Assembly (NCBI GenBank): GCA_033964015.1 | Contig: CM066925.1 | Coordinates: 8,346,435 to 8,410,434 of the forward strand | Origin: Scolanthus callimorphus | Lineage: Eukaryota > Cnidaria > Anthozoa > Actiniaria > Edwardsiidae | Reading direction: 5' to 3' | Length of the DNA: 64,000 bases | In this document: positions 1 through 11,089 of the stretch, one piece after another | Position numbering within the stretch: position 1 is the stretch's first letter | Layout of the letters: the number at the start of each line of letters is the position of its first letter | Notes under the pieces: generated by a model | The model's database searches: none | The model's input: only the letters and a program-made list of their open reading frames with translations | What the model was told of the DNA's origin: nothing | Translations under genes and position numbers: made by a program

Positions 1-1850
1 ACGGACGGAAGTATTTAAACCGGAAGTCCATCACAGAATAGGTCGATGCATATACACTTTTGTGTTGTTCTTTTTTCTCCTGCATGTAGCTATGGGGCTC
101 CGCTACGCCGGCGCCTTCCGCGGGAGCTCCGCTATAAATGGCAGAGCGGGAGGCGAAGTTAAAAATACAATAAAATAAAAAGGTCCAAAGTTCATCCGCA
201 CAAAATAAATAATGTTTTCATGTGCACAAAATAGATATTAATGTTAATCAGGAGAGTGCTAGTTGACAAGGGGCTGTCGCAGGTCTTATTGAGCTATAGT
301 GGCTGTAGCAGATCTCGTCGGTTGTCCTTGTTTTCACAAAGCTGTGCCTCGCAAAGAAGACAAGTAAACTAAACGTCGGCAGATTTCACAAATCCTGGCA
401 GAAATGTAGCTTCGTTGGCACAGGTCACAGAACTTGGTTTGCCAAAGGAACGTTGATACATGCAAACAAAATAAATCAAAAAGGGAGCAAAGTTCACCAA
501 CAGCGGCTTCGTGTGCCTCAGACTGTAGATCTTGTTTTCCGCAGTCGTTAACATGCTTACAACGAAAAAAACAGAATGAAAATAAATGCTTGGGACATGG
601 CACGGACTTTGCCCTGCCACGTGTTGAGAAAGGCTGCTTCAACTTGAAAGTACACTGGGCGCGAATCGTTCAAAACCGTCTTCATTGTCACATGTAGCTC
701 CATGGATCCTTCTCCTTTGAAAGGCCAGGAGATCAGCATTCTTCCAATCCTGCCGCTGGACACCACGTTTTGAAGAGACAACAAGTCGGGTTTGATTCTC
801 CACAGACACTTTATTACAACATGGCGGACATGAGACCGAACCTTGAAGAGGTTCTTGGTCGCGAGACCGCTTACCATCTAACAACTTATAGCAGGCTAAT
901 AAAGACAGCCATATAACACTATGGCGAAAGTTAAAAATACCCTTATCTAGTCCTTTAGGACTTAAATAAATGACTGCTAGCATTTATTCAGTCACAAATA
1001 CACTTTTAAGCAAGTTTTAGCCCATTTTATTGTCACCTCTTACTCTACTTATTTTCTGGAAGGCTGCAATCTTCGAAATTCCAAACACACGGCGATCCAA
1101 AAATATCCCACGATTTTTTCACAAAAATCATGGTCGCTTGCTCAAACAAACCTCACATGAAAGTACAAATGCAGCTTTCTTGCTTACCTTTTTCGTGGAG
1201 ATCAACCCCTCTAAATGAAATAACTGGTGAATGTTTTGAGCCTCATCAATTCGTCCTGAGTCCACGACTGCCACTTCAGCATCTTACATGGTAAAACAAG
1301 AACCGTTGTGACATTTTTTCTCCCTTCGAGGGGTGGGCCAGACATTCTCTCGGGATCTTGTCACTTCCTGTCCTGGACCTGGTAAAACGTTTTGTGCATG
1401 TGAATGCGTGACCGGCAAGACGGCGGGGAAAGTTCTCTCTTCCTTTGATTAATTCAAATCCAGCATTTTAAAAACTTTTTAATTTCTCGTAGGTACTCAT
1501 ATGTATTATAGCTCTTCAATAAACTTCACACAGCGACTATAAAACTGCAAACTATCTATTTTGGAGTTCCCTCACTGATCCTGGGAAGCCTATGGTTTAA
1601 CATAAATCACAATCTTTTGTTGTTATTCTCCATGCGTATGTCCCCGCCGACACAGAGCATCTAGTAAAACTAGTCAAGTGGTTTCTTTCAGTCTTGCAAT
1701 CATTTAAGGGTCCATTTACTTGCTACGATTTGTGGGGCCAATTGTTAGACGGTGTATTCACACGCCTCAATTTGTCGGGTCTCTTCTTTGGTCTGAGACT
1801 AGCTTTATGCAGTTTGTTGTCAAACATCGAAAAACAGTCTAAAAAGTCAA
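1..1850. other. No recognisable gene
   Basis: I see no coding region, RNA gene or bounded mobile element here. The open frames are short, overlap on both strands and lack motifs. The stretch is ordinary mixed-composition DNA and could hold 5' exons or promoter of the zinc-finger gene that starts its main exon at 2255, but nothing in the sequence fixes that. Confidence 0.5.
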
Positions 1851-1868
1851 CTAGTGTTTGATATATTG

Positions 1869-1955
1869 CTTACAAGATCTTACGAGAACGCGACAAATCT
1901 TACAAGATCTTACGAGAACGCGACAAATCTTACCAAGATCTTAAAGAACGTGACA
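1869..1955. repeat. Three tandem 30-bp repeats
   Basis: A 30 bp unit starting CTTACAAGATCTTACGAGAA occurs twice exactly (from 1869 and 1899) and a third time in diverged form from 1929. It lies about 300 bp before the main exon of the zinc-finger gene, in its presumed intron. The repeat makes a short open frame that I do not regard as coding. Confidence 0.85.
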
Positions 1956-2039
1956 ATTTTCATTTCATTTTTAGATTTTTACCATGCTCGCTCCATGCCA
2001 AGTAGTGTTGCCTTTTCACTTGTTATCTATGCGAAATCT

Positions 2040-2254
2040 GCTGGCCATGTTATAAAGGAATGGACAATATTTAGTTGTGCGTCCATCCACTTGATCCACC
2101 CTGACAGTTGGGAGAGCACTCTGATCGGTATGACTTTTTTACATCTGCCGTGTATGAAAGTCCCCACCCTCAGGATATTTCCTGGAATTCTGATGGAAAA
2201 TGTCTATTATTTTAGAACGTTGTACCAGATTTCTAACCTCAATCTTGTTTTTAG
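2040..2254 (+). other. Presumed intron end and 3' splice site of zinc-finger gene 1
   Basis: This stretch ends in a pyrimidine-rich run and TTTTTAG at 2248-2254, a good splice acceptor. Similar DNA precedes the paralogous exons at 26466 and 27194, including a block around GGACAATATTTAG and the run TTCTAACCTC before the acceptor. The intron end was therefore duplicated together with the exon. Frame continuity from 2255 into the first ATG at 2288 supports an exon starting at 2255 rather than an intronless start. Confidence 0.65.
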
Positions 2255-3997
2255 GAAAAGATCGATTTACACTCCACAATTGGAAACATGCTCAGAGAAA
2301 CCAAAGCAAGCTTTCTTGATGGAGTAGATAATTCCCTTCTACGCGTGATTAAGGATGAAGTAGTTGAATATGAAGACTGTAGTTTCTTAAATGTAGAAGA
2401 AGGAGAAGAGGTCTCGTCTCAGGTTAGTTGGGAAAATCAGCACAGAACAAGAAAAAGTAATAGCCCTGTGAATGCTTGTAGTGACTTAAATGTCACAATC
2501 AAAACTGAAGAAAATGATGACCAATTCGACCTCTTAAACATACTTGACAGCGTACAAAACGACAGTTTGTTTGCAAGTCCAGCATTCGTAGAAGTTCAGG
2601 ATAAAAGTTCTGGTCGTTGTAAGCAACAAAACTGTGAAGTTTCTCAGGCAAGTTTTAAAAGCCGGTCTAATGATGTTGATCGTATTGTCAAGAAAGAACA
2701 CGTTCCAGTTGAAGAATTTAGTCTTTATCAAGCACTACATGAAGCGGACTTCTTCAAGAGCCAAAACTTCATTTCTGCCGAAAAGCAACAGGAACTCGGA
2801 GGTCTTGGCAAACGTTGTCATCATATCCCCTCGCATTCAGGAGATAAACGTTATGAATGCCAATATTACAGTAAATGGTCGATTCGATTCGATTCGTCGT
2901 CTATTCGTACGCCACACGAACGAATACACACAGGAGTTGGTCCATTTAAGTGTGAAGAATGCGGTATTCCATTCAAAACATCGATTGATCTAAAAGTACA
3001 TCAACAAATACATTCGGCATTTAGACTATATAAGTGTGAAGAATGCGGTACCGCATTCAAAACATCGAGTGAACTAACATTGCATAAACAAATACATTCA
3101 AGAGTTAAACCTTTTGAATGTCGACATTGCAGTAAATGTTTCTTACGATCGAGTTGTCGTACGCAACACGAACTAACACACACGGGAGCCAGACCATATA
3201 AGTGCGAAGAATGCGGTAAAACGTTCAAAACATCGAGTCATCTAACAGAACATAAACGGATACATTCAGGAGTTAAACCGTTTGAATGTCAATATTGCAG
3301 TAAATGTTTCACACAATCGAGTGCTCGTGCGCGACACGAACGAACACACACAGGAATTACACCATATAAGTGTCAAGAATGCGGTAATGCATTCAAAACG
3401 TCGGGTGAGCTAACAAGTCATAAACGAATACATTCAGGAGTTGAACCTTTTGAATGTCGATATTGTAGTAAATGTTTCTTTCGATCGAGTTGCCGTACGC
3501 AACACGAACTAACACACACGGGAGCCAGACCATATATGTGTGAAGAATGCGGTAAGGCATTCAAAGCATCGAGTCATCTAACAGACCATAAACGGATACA
3601 TTCAGGAGTTAAACCTTTTGAATGTCGATATTGCAGGAGATGTTTCACACAATCGAGTGCTCGTACGAGACACGAACGGACACACACAGGAGTTACACCA
3701 TATAAGTGTCAAGAATGCGGTAATGCATTCAAAACGTCGGGTGACCTAACGAGACATAAACGAATACATTCGGGAGTTAAACCTTTTAAAATTCGATGTC
3801 GTACGCAATACGAACTAACACACACAGGAGTTACACCATATAAGTGTGAAGAATGCGGTAATGCGTTCAAAACATCGAGTCATCTAACAGGACATAAACG
3901 GATACATTCAGGAGTTAAACCTTTTGAATGTCGATATTGCAGGAAATGTTTCACACATTCGAGTGCTCGTACGCGACACGAGCTAACACACGCATGA
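2255..3997 (+). CDS. C2H2 zinc-finger protein, main exon (gene 1)
   Basis: Likely a nuclear DNA-binding protein. The exon runs from the splice acceptor at 2254 to a TGA at 3997; the first ATG in frame is at 2288 (569 codons), but the frame is open back to 2255, so an upstream exon probably supplies the true start. Residues 1-190 form an acidic N-terminal region without a KRAB, SCAN or BTB motif that I can see. From about residue 190 there are 14 finger positions with HTG/HSG-V-x-P linkers. Twelve are complete C-x2-C...H-x3-H. The first has Tyr for its second Cys. One near residue 505 has lost about 13 residues in frame and keeps only its C-terminal half. Two finger types alternate: EECG-type with Leu at helix position 4, and YCSKCF-type with Arg there. 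The two-finger unit is about 168 bp, suggesting growth by unequal crossing-over. DNA target unknown. Confidence 0.9.
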   Translation, partial: EKIDLHSTIGNMLRETKASFLDGVDNSLLRVIKDEVVEYEDCSFLNVEEGEEVSSQVSWENQHRTRKSNSPVNACSDLNVTIKTEENDDQFDLLNILDSVQNDSLFASPAFVEVQDKSSGRCKQQNCEVSQASFKSRSNDVDRIVKKEHVPVEEFSLYQALHEADFFKSQNFISAEKQQELGGLGKRCHHIPSHSGDKRYECQYYSKWSIRFDSSSIRTPHERIHTGVGPFKCEECGIPFKTSIDLKVHQQIHSAFRLYKCEECGTAFKTSSELTLHKQIHSRVKPFECRHCSKCFLRSSCRTQHELTHTGARPYKCEECGKTFKTSSHLTEHKRIHSGVKPFECQYCSKCFTQSSARARHERTHTGITPYKCQECGNAFKTSGELTSHKRIHSGVEPFECRYCSKCFFRSSCRTQHELTHTGARPYMCEECGKAFKASSHLTDHKRIHSGVKPFECRYCRRCFTQSSARTRHERTHTGVTPYKCQECGNAFKTSGDLTRHKRIHSGVKPFKIRCRTQYELTHTGVTPYKCEECGNAFKTSSHLTGHKRIHSGVKPFECRYCRKCFTHSSARTRHELTHA

Positions 3998-4564
3998 GTT
4001 ACACCATATTAGTGTAAAAAATGCGGTAAGGCTCTATTGCGCCGATAAGGTCAGAAAGTTATGCTCTAATGCTTAAATAAACGGATACATTCAGGATATA
4101 AATTCTTCAAGGCCCCGTAGGATAATATGATGTGGAATGGATGGTTAGAACTGCGGTTCTTGAATGGTAAATGAATAAATGTTCATTGCAGTTGACAAGC
4201 AGTCTAAGCGATCGCACTAAATGGATTTTCAGGCTCAATACTGATAGCGTATTGAGAGAGCGTCTTTCGTCAGGATATCCAAACACCGAGAAGTGAATTG
4301 AGGTGAACTGAAGTGTGCACGTCAAAAGGGCCAAACAGAAAGCTCATTAGGGGATAAATCACAAAGAGTTGAAATCGATGGCGTAGCTTCTCCACAAAAT
4401 AGTCGAATTCGCAGTCTAATGAGTCTCCAGCTCAGCTCCACCTCAATCCAAGTGGGGAATGGGCGGTGCAGCGTGTAAAGCGGGGTCAGTTGGGATTTTT
4501 CTCAGCTGTTTCGAACCTTGTGTTCATGTGTGTTGAAGTGATCGTCATTTCTCCTGTGTTTCAC

Positions 4565-4595
<31 letters not shown>

Positions 4596-4734
4596 CGTTT
4601 CTCAATACGCTTCACCAAAGCTGATCATGAGGGACATTAAAGAACCACTGGGCTTGCTCAGTGACAGAACTCACTACAAATGATATGTAACCCCAGTCAT
4701 GACTGTAAACTGCACTCTAAAATACAGGCCGCAT
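3998..4734. other. 3' flank of zinc-finger gene 1, no other gene
   Basis: After the stop the sequence still resembles a decayed finger for about 100 bp. An AATAAA lies near 4074 in CTTAAATAAACGG and could serve polyadenylation. Beyond that I see no gene up to the inverted-repeat element at 4735. Confidence 0.45.
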
Positions 4735-4954
4735 CTTAGGCCTACTGCATACGCCGCTCTTATCATGAGCCGATCCAATTGCAAAATCTCGATAAAACAA
4801 TATTGTTCGTCCATCTCTGGTCTGCCTGTCACCTAGACTATTCTAAATCATATCGGTAATGTAGAATCCATTTAAATGCCCCGATTTTCGCGCATTGCAC
4901 GGAAACAGGTTGGATCGGCTCATGATAAGAGCGGCGTATGTACTAGGCCCTAAG
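4735..4954. mobile_element. MITE with ~40-bp terminal inverted repeats
   Basis: The left arm (TCTTAGGCCTACTGCATACG...) and right arm (...CGTATGTACTAGGCCCTAAGA) are inverted copies over roughly 42 bp with few differences, both containing CGCCGCTCTTATCATGAGCC or its complement. About 130 bp of unrelated DNA lies between. No coding capacity. The pattern fits a non-autonomous DNA transposon; the superfamily is not clear because no target duplication stands out. Confidence 0.7.
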
Positions 4955-5202
4955 AGGTCATAAATCTTGCAACTTGTAAAGCGCTTAGAGTTTAGCGCTA
5001 GATAAGCACATACATTTCAAGCTTCACTTTCACTACGAAAATTGAAAATGTGACTGGTGAAAAAGGTCAACTGCGAGCACTTCACATTCTATTAGAAACC
5101 GCTAGTTTATTATGTGTTTCGTTATTATTTATTAGTGTAATAAATGAGACATAAATAAGAAATGTGTTTTTTCATTTACTTACGGTTAGACGTTCGTAAA
5201 AC
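4955..5202. other. Spacer, nothing recognised
   Basis: AT-rich spacer between the MITE and the SINE block. Nothing further seen. Confidence 0.5.
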
Positions 5203-5368
5203 TATGTACTTTGGAGATGTTCAGGCAAGCCTGTGGCCGCGTAGCACTAAGTTCAACAGAGTGGAGATAAGGAATTAACCTTGTGTGAAAGCTAACGTGC
5301 TAATGAAATGGTCCCATGTGTGCTTCTGAGCGTTAGCCCTAGTAAGCGGAGAAAGAGAAAAAATCTCT

Positions 5369-5442
5369 GACCCCGAGAGGGATTCGAACCCACGACCTTC
5401 AGAAATGTACATCCGATGCTCTACCAGCTGAGCTATCCAGGT
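5369..5442 (-). tRNA. tRNA-like SINE head, copy 1
   Basis: On the minus strand the sequence shows a D arm (GCTC...GAGC), an A box TAGCTCAGCTGG, a B box GGGTTCGAATCCC and an acceptor helix that extends to nine pairs with one G-G clash. The anticodon stem TCGGA/TCTGA encloses eight bases, TGTACATT, rather than seven, and the T stem has a T-T mismatch. These flaws and the 291 bp repeat context point to a pol III promoter of a SINE rather than a working tRNA. The anticodon is therefore uncertain (TAC or GTA depending on the fold). Confidence 0.6.
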
Positions 5443-5659
5443 CAGACTGGGAGCAGGTCAGGGTAAATTAGATGTTATGTTCACGGTAATGAAGTGAATA
5501 TATGTAGATGTTCAGGCAAGCCTGTGGCCGCGTAGCACTAAGTTCGACAGAGTGGAGATAAGGAATTAACCTTGTGTGAAAGCTAACGTGCTAATGAAAT
5601 GGTCCCATGTGTGCTTATGAGCGTTAGCCCTAGTAAGCGGAGAAAGAGAAAAAATCTCT

Positions 5660-5733
5660 GACCCCGAGAGGGATTCGAACCCACGACCTTCAGAATTGTA
5701 CATCCGATGCTCTACCAGCTGAGCTATCCAGGT
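5660..5733 (-). tRNA. tRNA-like SINE head, copy 2
   Basis: Same structure as the copy at 5369-5442, displaced by exactly 291 bp. It differs in the anticodon loop (TGTACAAT). A spurious open frame runs through it on the minus strand. I treat it as SINE promoter sequence, not as a decoding tRNA. Confidence 0.6.
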
Positions 5734-5925
5734 CAGACTGGGAGCAGGTCGGGGTAAATTAGATGTTATGTTCACGGTAATGAAGTGAATATATGTAGAT
5801 GTTCAGGCAAGCCTGTGGCCGCGTAGCACTAAGTTCAACAGAGTGGAGATAAGGAATTAACCTTGTGTGAAAGCTAACGTGCTAATGAAATGGAAAACCG
5901 TGGAAAACGGCGATGTACTTTGGAG

Positions 5926-6720
5926 CAAGTGTCGTGGAGTATGAGCTGAGTGATTATCGGTCCATTTTCTTTCTGCATTAGCCCAATATGATAAATGTTC
6001 TGAGATATTATTACATAACTACCTAAACAAAGTTAAGTGCTAAATAATATCACCATTAAACCTATTCGTAATCAACAGTAAAGTATCGTGAATAACGGTC
6101 AAGCATCGCGAAAACCGTGGAAAACGGCGATATTGTCCACTGTCTGTTGCCGAAGACACCCAAATTTATACATTCTCAGCATTTCTGCTGGTAGAGAGAT
6201 CAGCTGAGCTAGCAGCCTTATCGTAAAAAATACCCGGCCACCCCTATCTTTTATTAACTTTCTATGACTTAATCGGCGAAATATAAGAGCGCGCGTGATG
6301 GTGGGAGACACGACAGCGTTGCAGCATTTTGAGTGTCTCTCCCAACATCGCAAGTGCTCTATTTGCCGTTAAAGTCTTGGAAAGTTAACAAAAGGAGGGA
6401 TGTACGGGTAATAAAAATGCCACACAAGTTGAATTTTCGTGTGGAAAATGCTTGCTGAACTCCTATAGACTCCTTGGTAATTTTGTCTAGCACTCTTAAC
6501 TTATTAAGAACAAAATAAAGGAGGGTAGTTCAGGTCAATTTTTTTTTTTACTTGTCGAGCACTCCCTACGTTGGTTCAATTTATTCGTCGATTTAGAGAA
6601 AGCTGCTTGATTCATTTTCACTCTTTTTCGTGTTCACGTATTTTCCTTTTTTTCACTTTTTCACCTTTTTCGTCTAATTTACAAATCAGGACCCGGGATA
6701 CAAAACTTCTGTGGATCCCT
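5926..6720. other. No recognisable gene
   Basis: AT-rich DNA with no motif-bearing frame. It repeats short pieces of the SINE flank (ACCGTGGAAAACGGCGAT near 6114). Nothing else seen. Confidence 0.5.
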
Positions 6721-6724
6721 TTAC

Positions 6725-7000
6725 ATGGTGCGATCTGTGGATGCCTCTAGTGCCTTTGATGTTACAATCAAAACGAATTCAACCTCTGAAACATACTTGA
6801 AGACGTACGAAACAAGAGTTTCATGATGTGTCTTATTGGTACGATAACAGGACAAAACCTCCTTCTGACAGATCACTTAGCGCTAATACAAAAATTACCC
6901 ACTATGAGAGAGCCATAAGAGGCTGTCTAATCGTGGGACCATGCACAAAGCTGGACAATATTTAGCTACGCCTCCATCCACTCGATACACACAGATCGCG
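6725..7000 (+). pseudogene. Remnant of a zinc-finger N-terminal exon and its flank
   Basis: The stretch 6727-6845 matches, with indels, the part of the zinc-finger exon coding for the acidic N-terminus in genes 1 and 2 (compare TTTGATGTTACAATCAAAAC here with TTTGATGTTGCAATCAAAAC at 27421). The frame is broken and no fingers follow. DNA at 6885-6985 matches the block upstream of the 27194 exon (around GTGGGACCATGCACA and GGACAATATTTAGCTACGC), but here it lies downstream, so the remnant is rearranged. Confidence 0.6.
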
Positions 7001-7336
7001 ACAATACACAAATTCTAGGCTTTCGACCACATATCAGTCATATCGGGTAGAATAAATCGCATGTAAACCCCAACGTGCAAACTCTGAACTCTGAACTCAG
7101 AAAGTTACACGTTCTGAGTTCCTAGTTCTGAGTTCCGAGATGGACCATCTCAGAAGTCGGAAGTGGCCCTTCTCGTCCATCGTAGTAACTTTTATCTACA
7201 AGCCTGACGATTTTCTTACAAATTTTGATGCAACTTCGAACTTTGAAAACTTTGAAGATTTCAAAGCTCATTGTCGCAATCCGTTTCCATCGGCAATGTA
7301 ATAGGTGATACAATCAAAATCGGTTTGTAGTTAGTA

Positions 7337-10300
7337 GTCCAGTCATTCTATGGTTTGACCCGTCACTAATTGCAACAGAAGGTTTTTCTTCACAATATTG
7401 GCCAGTTGAACGTACTAAACAACATACTAAAAGTCCTAAAAAATCCTAGCACGGGAAAGCCTCTAAAATGAGCATCATTGATACGCGCGCTCTCCTGCAA
7501 CATGAAAACGAGGCTAAAACCGGAAGTAGCGCTATTTTGCCCGTTTTAATAGTATTTTCTTCCCGATTTTCGAGGATTTGTCGTAATTCTATGAATGACA
7601 AGCTGTTTAATCAATTAATATGGTATTTGCATATCATTTACGCTTAAAGAGAGTGTTTTGGGTTTTCGGTCTTCTCCACTCCCTCATATGTTAATTGTTT
7701 ACGAAGGCGACAAAAATATGAAACAGCTCTAAGGTTATCGTTTTTGTTTAAATAGTCAATAATAAATGTATTTAAAGGCAAAAGGTTCAAAAGGGAAAGA
7801 ATGTCCCGAGATCATCATCAATCGGGGAGTTGCAGAGTCCCTTTGCAGTGGCAACATGAGGCGTGTGTGATCATTCTGTTATACTTGCGGCAAGGAGTAA
7901 TGATCGTAGTGTGCTACATCCTGTTGGTGCTACATCCTGTGGTACAGTTGCATGCGTAGAAGGTTGTCCGGCGCTCAACCAACAGCTCTTCCCCCTGCAG
8001 CCGCGATCTCCTCTCGAGTGCTATAAGTCTGCTGGAACACGTTGACGTGCTCTCGGAAACAATCGAATGAGATGAAATTCTGGAGTGACGCGCCACTGTA
8101 GTGTAGTTTCGCGAAGTCGTTTCCCATCCCAGGGACGTGTGTAAGGAATATTCCGACACATCTCCACTCCTAGCTGAGCTCGAATTTTCAGGACGTTCCA
8201 AACGCGTCACAAAGTGTTGCCTTTTGCTAGGGGATGAAATACAAATTCACTACCGCGCCTGGTATGGTGTGGGGGTGCGACCGCCTGGTATGGCGTGGAA
8301 TAAACGAACAAGTTGAAGTGATCCCCCTCTGAAAGTACTATGAATAACGCTCCTTAGAGCTGTTAAAGAGTTTTCGTCATCCCACACAACTCGCTATTTG
8401 AACTAGTGCTAGGCAGTTCAAATAGGAAGCATAAAGGCCGTGGCATGCCTCTTTCGGTGCGCGTGATTTTGATAAAGGCATTTCATCAAGCCCTGAAAAA
8501 TTGTAGGAGAAAATGCCATTTTGTATATAGTTGACAAACCAGGTAGATTTTTTTCTTCCTCATGCGCCGCAAATTACTCATAACCTTTTCTAAGAGTAGG
8601 ATAGGTGAATCCTACGATGTGCGTGAGCACGGAACAAATGACGCAAAGCGCGGAACAAATGACGCAAAGCGCGATGCAATTTTTATCGTATCCAGTTCTG
8701 AAAAATGCAAATGAATAAAAGTTGCTGCAATTGGTTGCAGCTATCCCTCTTTCGAGAGATCCCCCTTTCGCTCGCCCAAACATAGAAAAATCATATTACT
8801 CCTCCTGGCGATAAATGATCACCAGCCCTTGACGTGCGGCGCCTTCTGTTGTAACAAGAAGGAGTTTGGTTTTAGCGGAGGTTATTTACACGATCAAAAT
8901 TCTGTTATTTGTGCCCGGGATTGCCACAATATCATCACCGCGCTCTTCGCTAGCATTATTTGTTCATGTGTACTCCTTTTTTTCCCGTATGACCATTACA
9001 TCCGTCCTATTGGCTGCGCATTGCTCACTGCATATCACGGCAAACTTCAGCCATTTGGGGTTCGGATTTATTTGCTGGCAGTGTACCGGCGGCAAAGAAA
9101 AAAATGTCATTTGAATTCCAAGTTGAGAAAAAAAAGAAAGTGTCAAAATGGGGTACACACTAGCCCTTCTGGCTGATTTCAAATGTCGCACCCCGTGTAA
9201 GCGTGACACCGAAACAATGTGCTCTCTACGCGAACGAGCAGGGATAGGTGCAGCCCGTGTAACAGCGCTATCGTAGTGCGTATGCAAACCGCAAACAGAA
9301 ATTAGTATGTTAGTCTCTCGACAGAGCAGTTCAGGGCCGCACTTGGCAAGACTTGGGCAGACTTTTCTGACTTTGCAATATAAAGCTTTGCCAGCTGATT
9401 GACTAAAACACAACAGCGCCGACGAGCAGCCTTAGCGCTGTCTTTTTTGCCAGACTTTTGAAGGAACAATAGAATTCGCTGTCAATGAAATATAAACTCT
9501 AAACAGAGGCAGAAATAGGAAAGCAATGGCAACCTATTTCACGCTAGTGCTACCCAGGCCGGGGAGGGGGGGGGGGGATGATTGATAAGGAAAAGCGGAC
9601 CAACGTGGTTTGAATGCATTTTTATTGAGAAACCGCTGTCAAAAGTCGCTAGGAAAAGCAAGTATAATAACTGCCTGTATGCCAAAGTTATCGCAGTCTT
9701 CCGTTTTGCCCATTTAATCACTAATTCATCATTTTTTAGTATTCATTCTCTTTTGTCCCGCCTGAATTCGAAAAACGAAGCCCTTTTATGTGGAACTTTT
9801 TGTCATTTGGATGTGTGTGTATGTGCGACCACAGTCTTAGAGCAAAACACTTTGCCTAATTTTCGGCAAATCTTTGCTGGAAAATTATTATGTGGCAAAA
9901 ATGAAAACTTTGCTCCTCTGAAATAATATAATATACAAAATTAATATTGGCTAGAACCACTTCAACTGACTAGTTCGTGTAATCAGTGAATGTAGCGTTC
10001 AGTTGACAAGCAAATAAACTTTTGAAAAACTCATGCTCATTGTTTTTTCTAAAATTGCTCTTTTAAAATCGAAGAATTAGATATTTCTACATAGAATACA
10101 TTGCAATGAAATGGCTAAATATAAATTTGGAACACTCGCAGTCGCCTTTATTAACGTGTGCATAATTAGCAGGGAAAACCCTCACTGCTATTCCCGCGTA
10201 CTCTCGACAAAACTGCTCCAGAGAGTTGAGTTGACGGCTGATTCTTTGGTATGTTTACCTGTAGAAAGATGATTTCTAATCTTCCTATAGTAACTGAGGC

Positions 10301-10915
10301 AATTCTTCCCGAGCGGTTCTCTATTCAGATGCTTGTGTGGCGGCAAAGAAACGCAACACTTTTAGTAGTGACGGGTTTTACTCAATTAGGTAGCTAGCTA
10401 GACCTTCGCATTCGTAGCAGATTCAATCAACTTTATTTTATATTCATAATAATGTAAACTCAGTTTGTTTGAGGCAGATTGTGGTGTCAAAGCATGCGAG
10501 CAAGAAAATTGCGAGTTCAACATTCTATTAATGCTCAACTTGCTCAAGAAATTTTCAGCAAGAAATACTCAGCCGTTTGAGAGAAAAATAAAAAAAATGA
10601 AATAAAACTTAGTCTACATGACTAATATTAATATTAGGATTGAAATTTTGGATATCATTTGGACATTTCCTTGCACAAAAGAAAGAAATCTTGGATAATA
10701 TTTAGGAAGTATTATGCACAGCCTCGTTCTCATGCAGAAAAAATCCTTTCCAAGGCGACCTAAAAAACGCTATTTTTCACCGTGTTCCCGTGATAGGATT
10801 TCTTAGGACTTTTAGTATGTTATAAAGGGGGACTTTCTGCACCTGAAACCGTCGAGAAACCTTCTGTTGCAATTAGTGACGGGTTGACCCCTTTTTTTCC
10901 ATAGAATGACTGGAC
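7337..10915. mobile_element. TIR transposon, TA-flanked, GTCCAGTCATTC ends (copy 1)
   Basis: The left end reads TA-GTCCAGTCATTCTATGG and the right end is its complement followed by TA. The inverted similarity continues inward over about 110 bp and includes AATTGCAACAGAAGGTTT and ACTTTTAGTATGTT-like stretches. A 2 bp TA target duplication fits. Inside on the minus strand (7790-8110) is a decayed piece of the protein also found in pieces within 49615-51834 and 37113-40351. The rest carries short tandem duplications (for example an 18 bp doublet near 8629-8671) and a G-run near 9565. I see no intact gene. Superfamily unassigned. Confidence 0.7.
7790..8110 (-). pseudogene. C-terminal fragment of TIR-element protein with Cys-rich tail
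   Basis: Reading the minus strand from about 8090, one frame gives the segment FREHVNVFQQTYSTREEIAA and then GRAVG before a stop. After a deletion the next frames give APDNLLR and Cys-rich pieces (CNCTTGCSTNR, then CRK and HASCCHCKG). I recall these in the same order in uncharacterised cnidarian proteins that end in a CXC/tesmin-like domain, and the tail of the pseudogene at 50568-51541 has the same layout. Stops and frameshifts make this copy dead. Its place inside a TA/GTCCAGTCA element suggests it is that element's own gene. Identification is from memory of the family. Confidence 0.55.
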
Positions 10916-11089
10916 TATAGAGCTATTTAGACTAATACTTAAGGTTGTCAGCGTCTTCGGGAATACTGCCGACACCGGGGGTGTAGAGCTTCCATCTGCC
11001 CGCTAGTATAGCCACACATACGCTCTCAACTGGGTTTTGCTTTTGTATGATCCGCGGTTAGAACTATAATACAGTAAGTTCGATGAATC
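10916..11089. other. Spacer, nothing recognised
   Basis: Short spacer between the TIR element and the satellite-like block; no gene or repeat boundary seen. Confidence 0.4.

Larger units (their letters stand above)
5203..5925 (-). mobile_element. tRNA-derived SINE, tandem 291-bp units with target duplication
   Basis: A 291 bp unit starts at 5216 and 5507, and a third, truncated unit starts at 5798 and ends near 5893. Units one and two each hold a tRNA-like head on the minus strand with intact A and B box motifs, followed by a tRNA-unrelated body. The 13 bp ATGTACTTTGGAG occurs just before the block (5203-5215) and again at 5913-5925, as expected of a target-site duplication. The whole multimer may thus have entered as one insertion, or one SINE expanded afterwards. 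A 21 bp piece near 5894-5914 also recurs at 6111-6131. Confidence 0.75.

Noticed and set aside
1854..2327. 157-codon frame starting in the 30-bp tandem repeats
   Set aside because: It runs through the repeats and across the splice acceptor of the zinc-finger exon in another frame; no motif.
5566..5775. Minus-strand frame with WIAQLVEHRMYNSEGRG
   Set aside because: This is a translation of the tRNA-like SINE head, a common artefact.
8829..9413. Overlapping frames of 82-149 codons on both strands inside the GTCCAGTCA element
   Set aside because: No recognisable motif, and overlap in several frames suggests chance.
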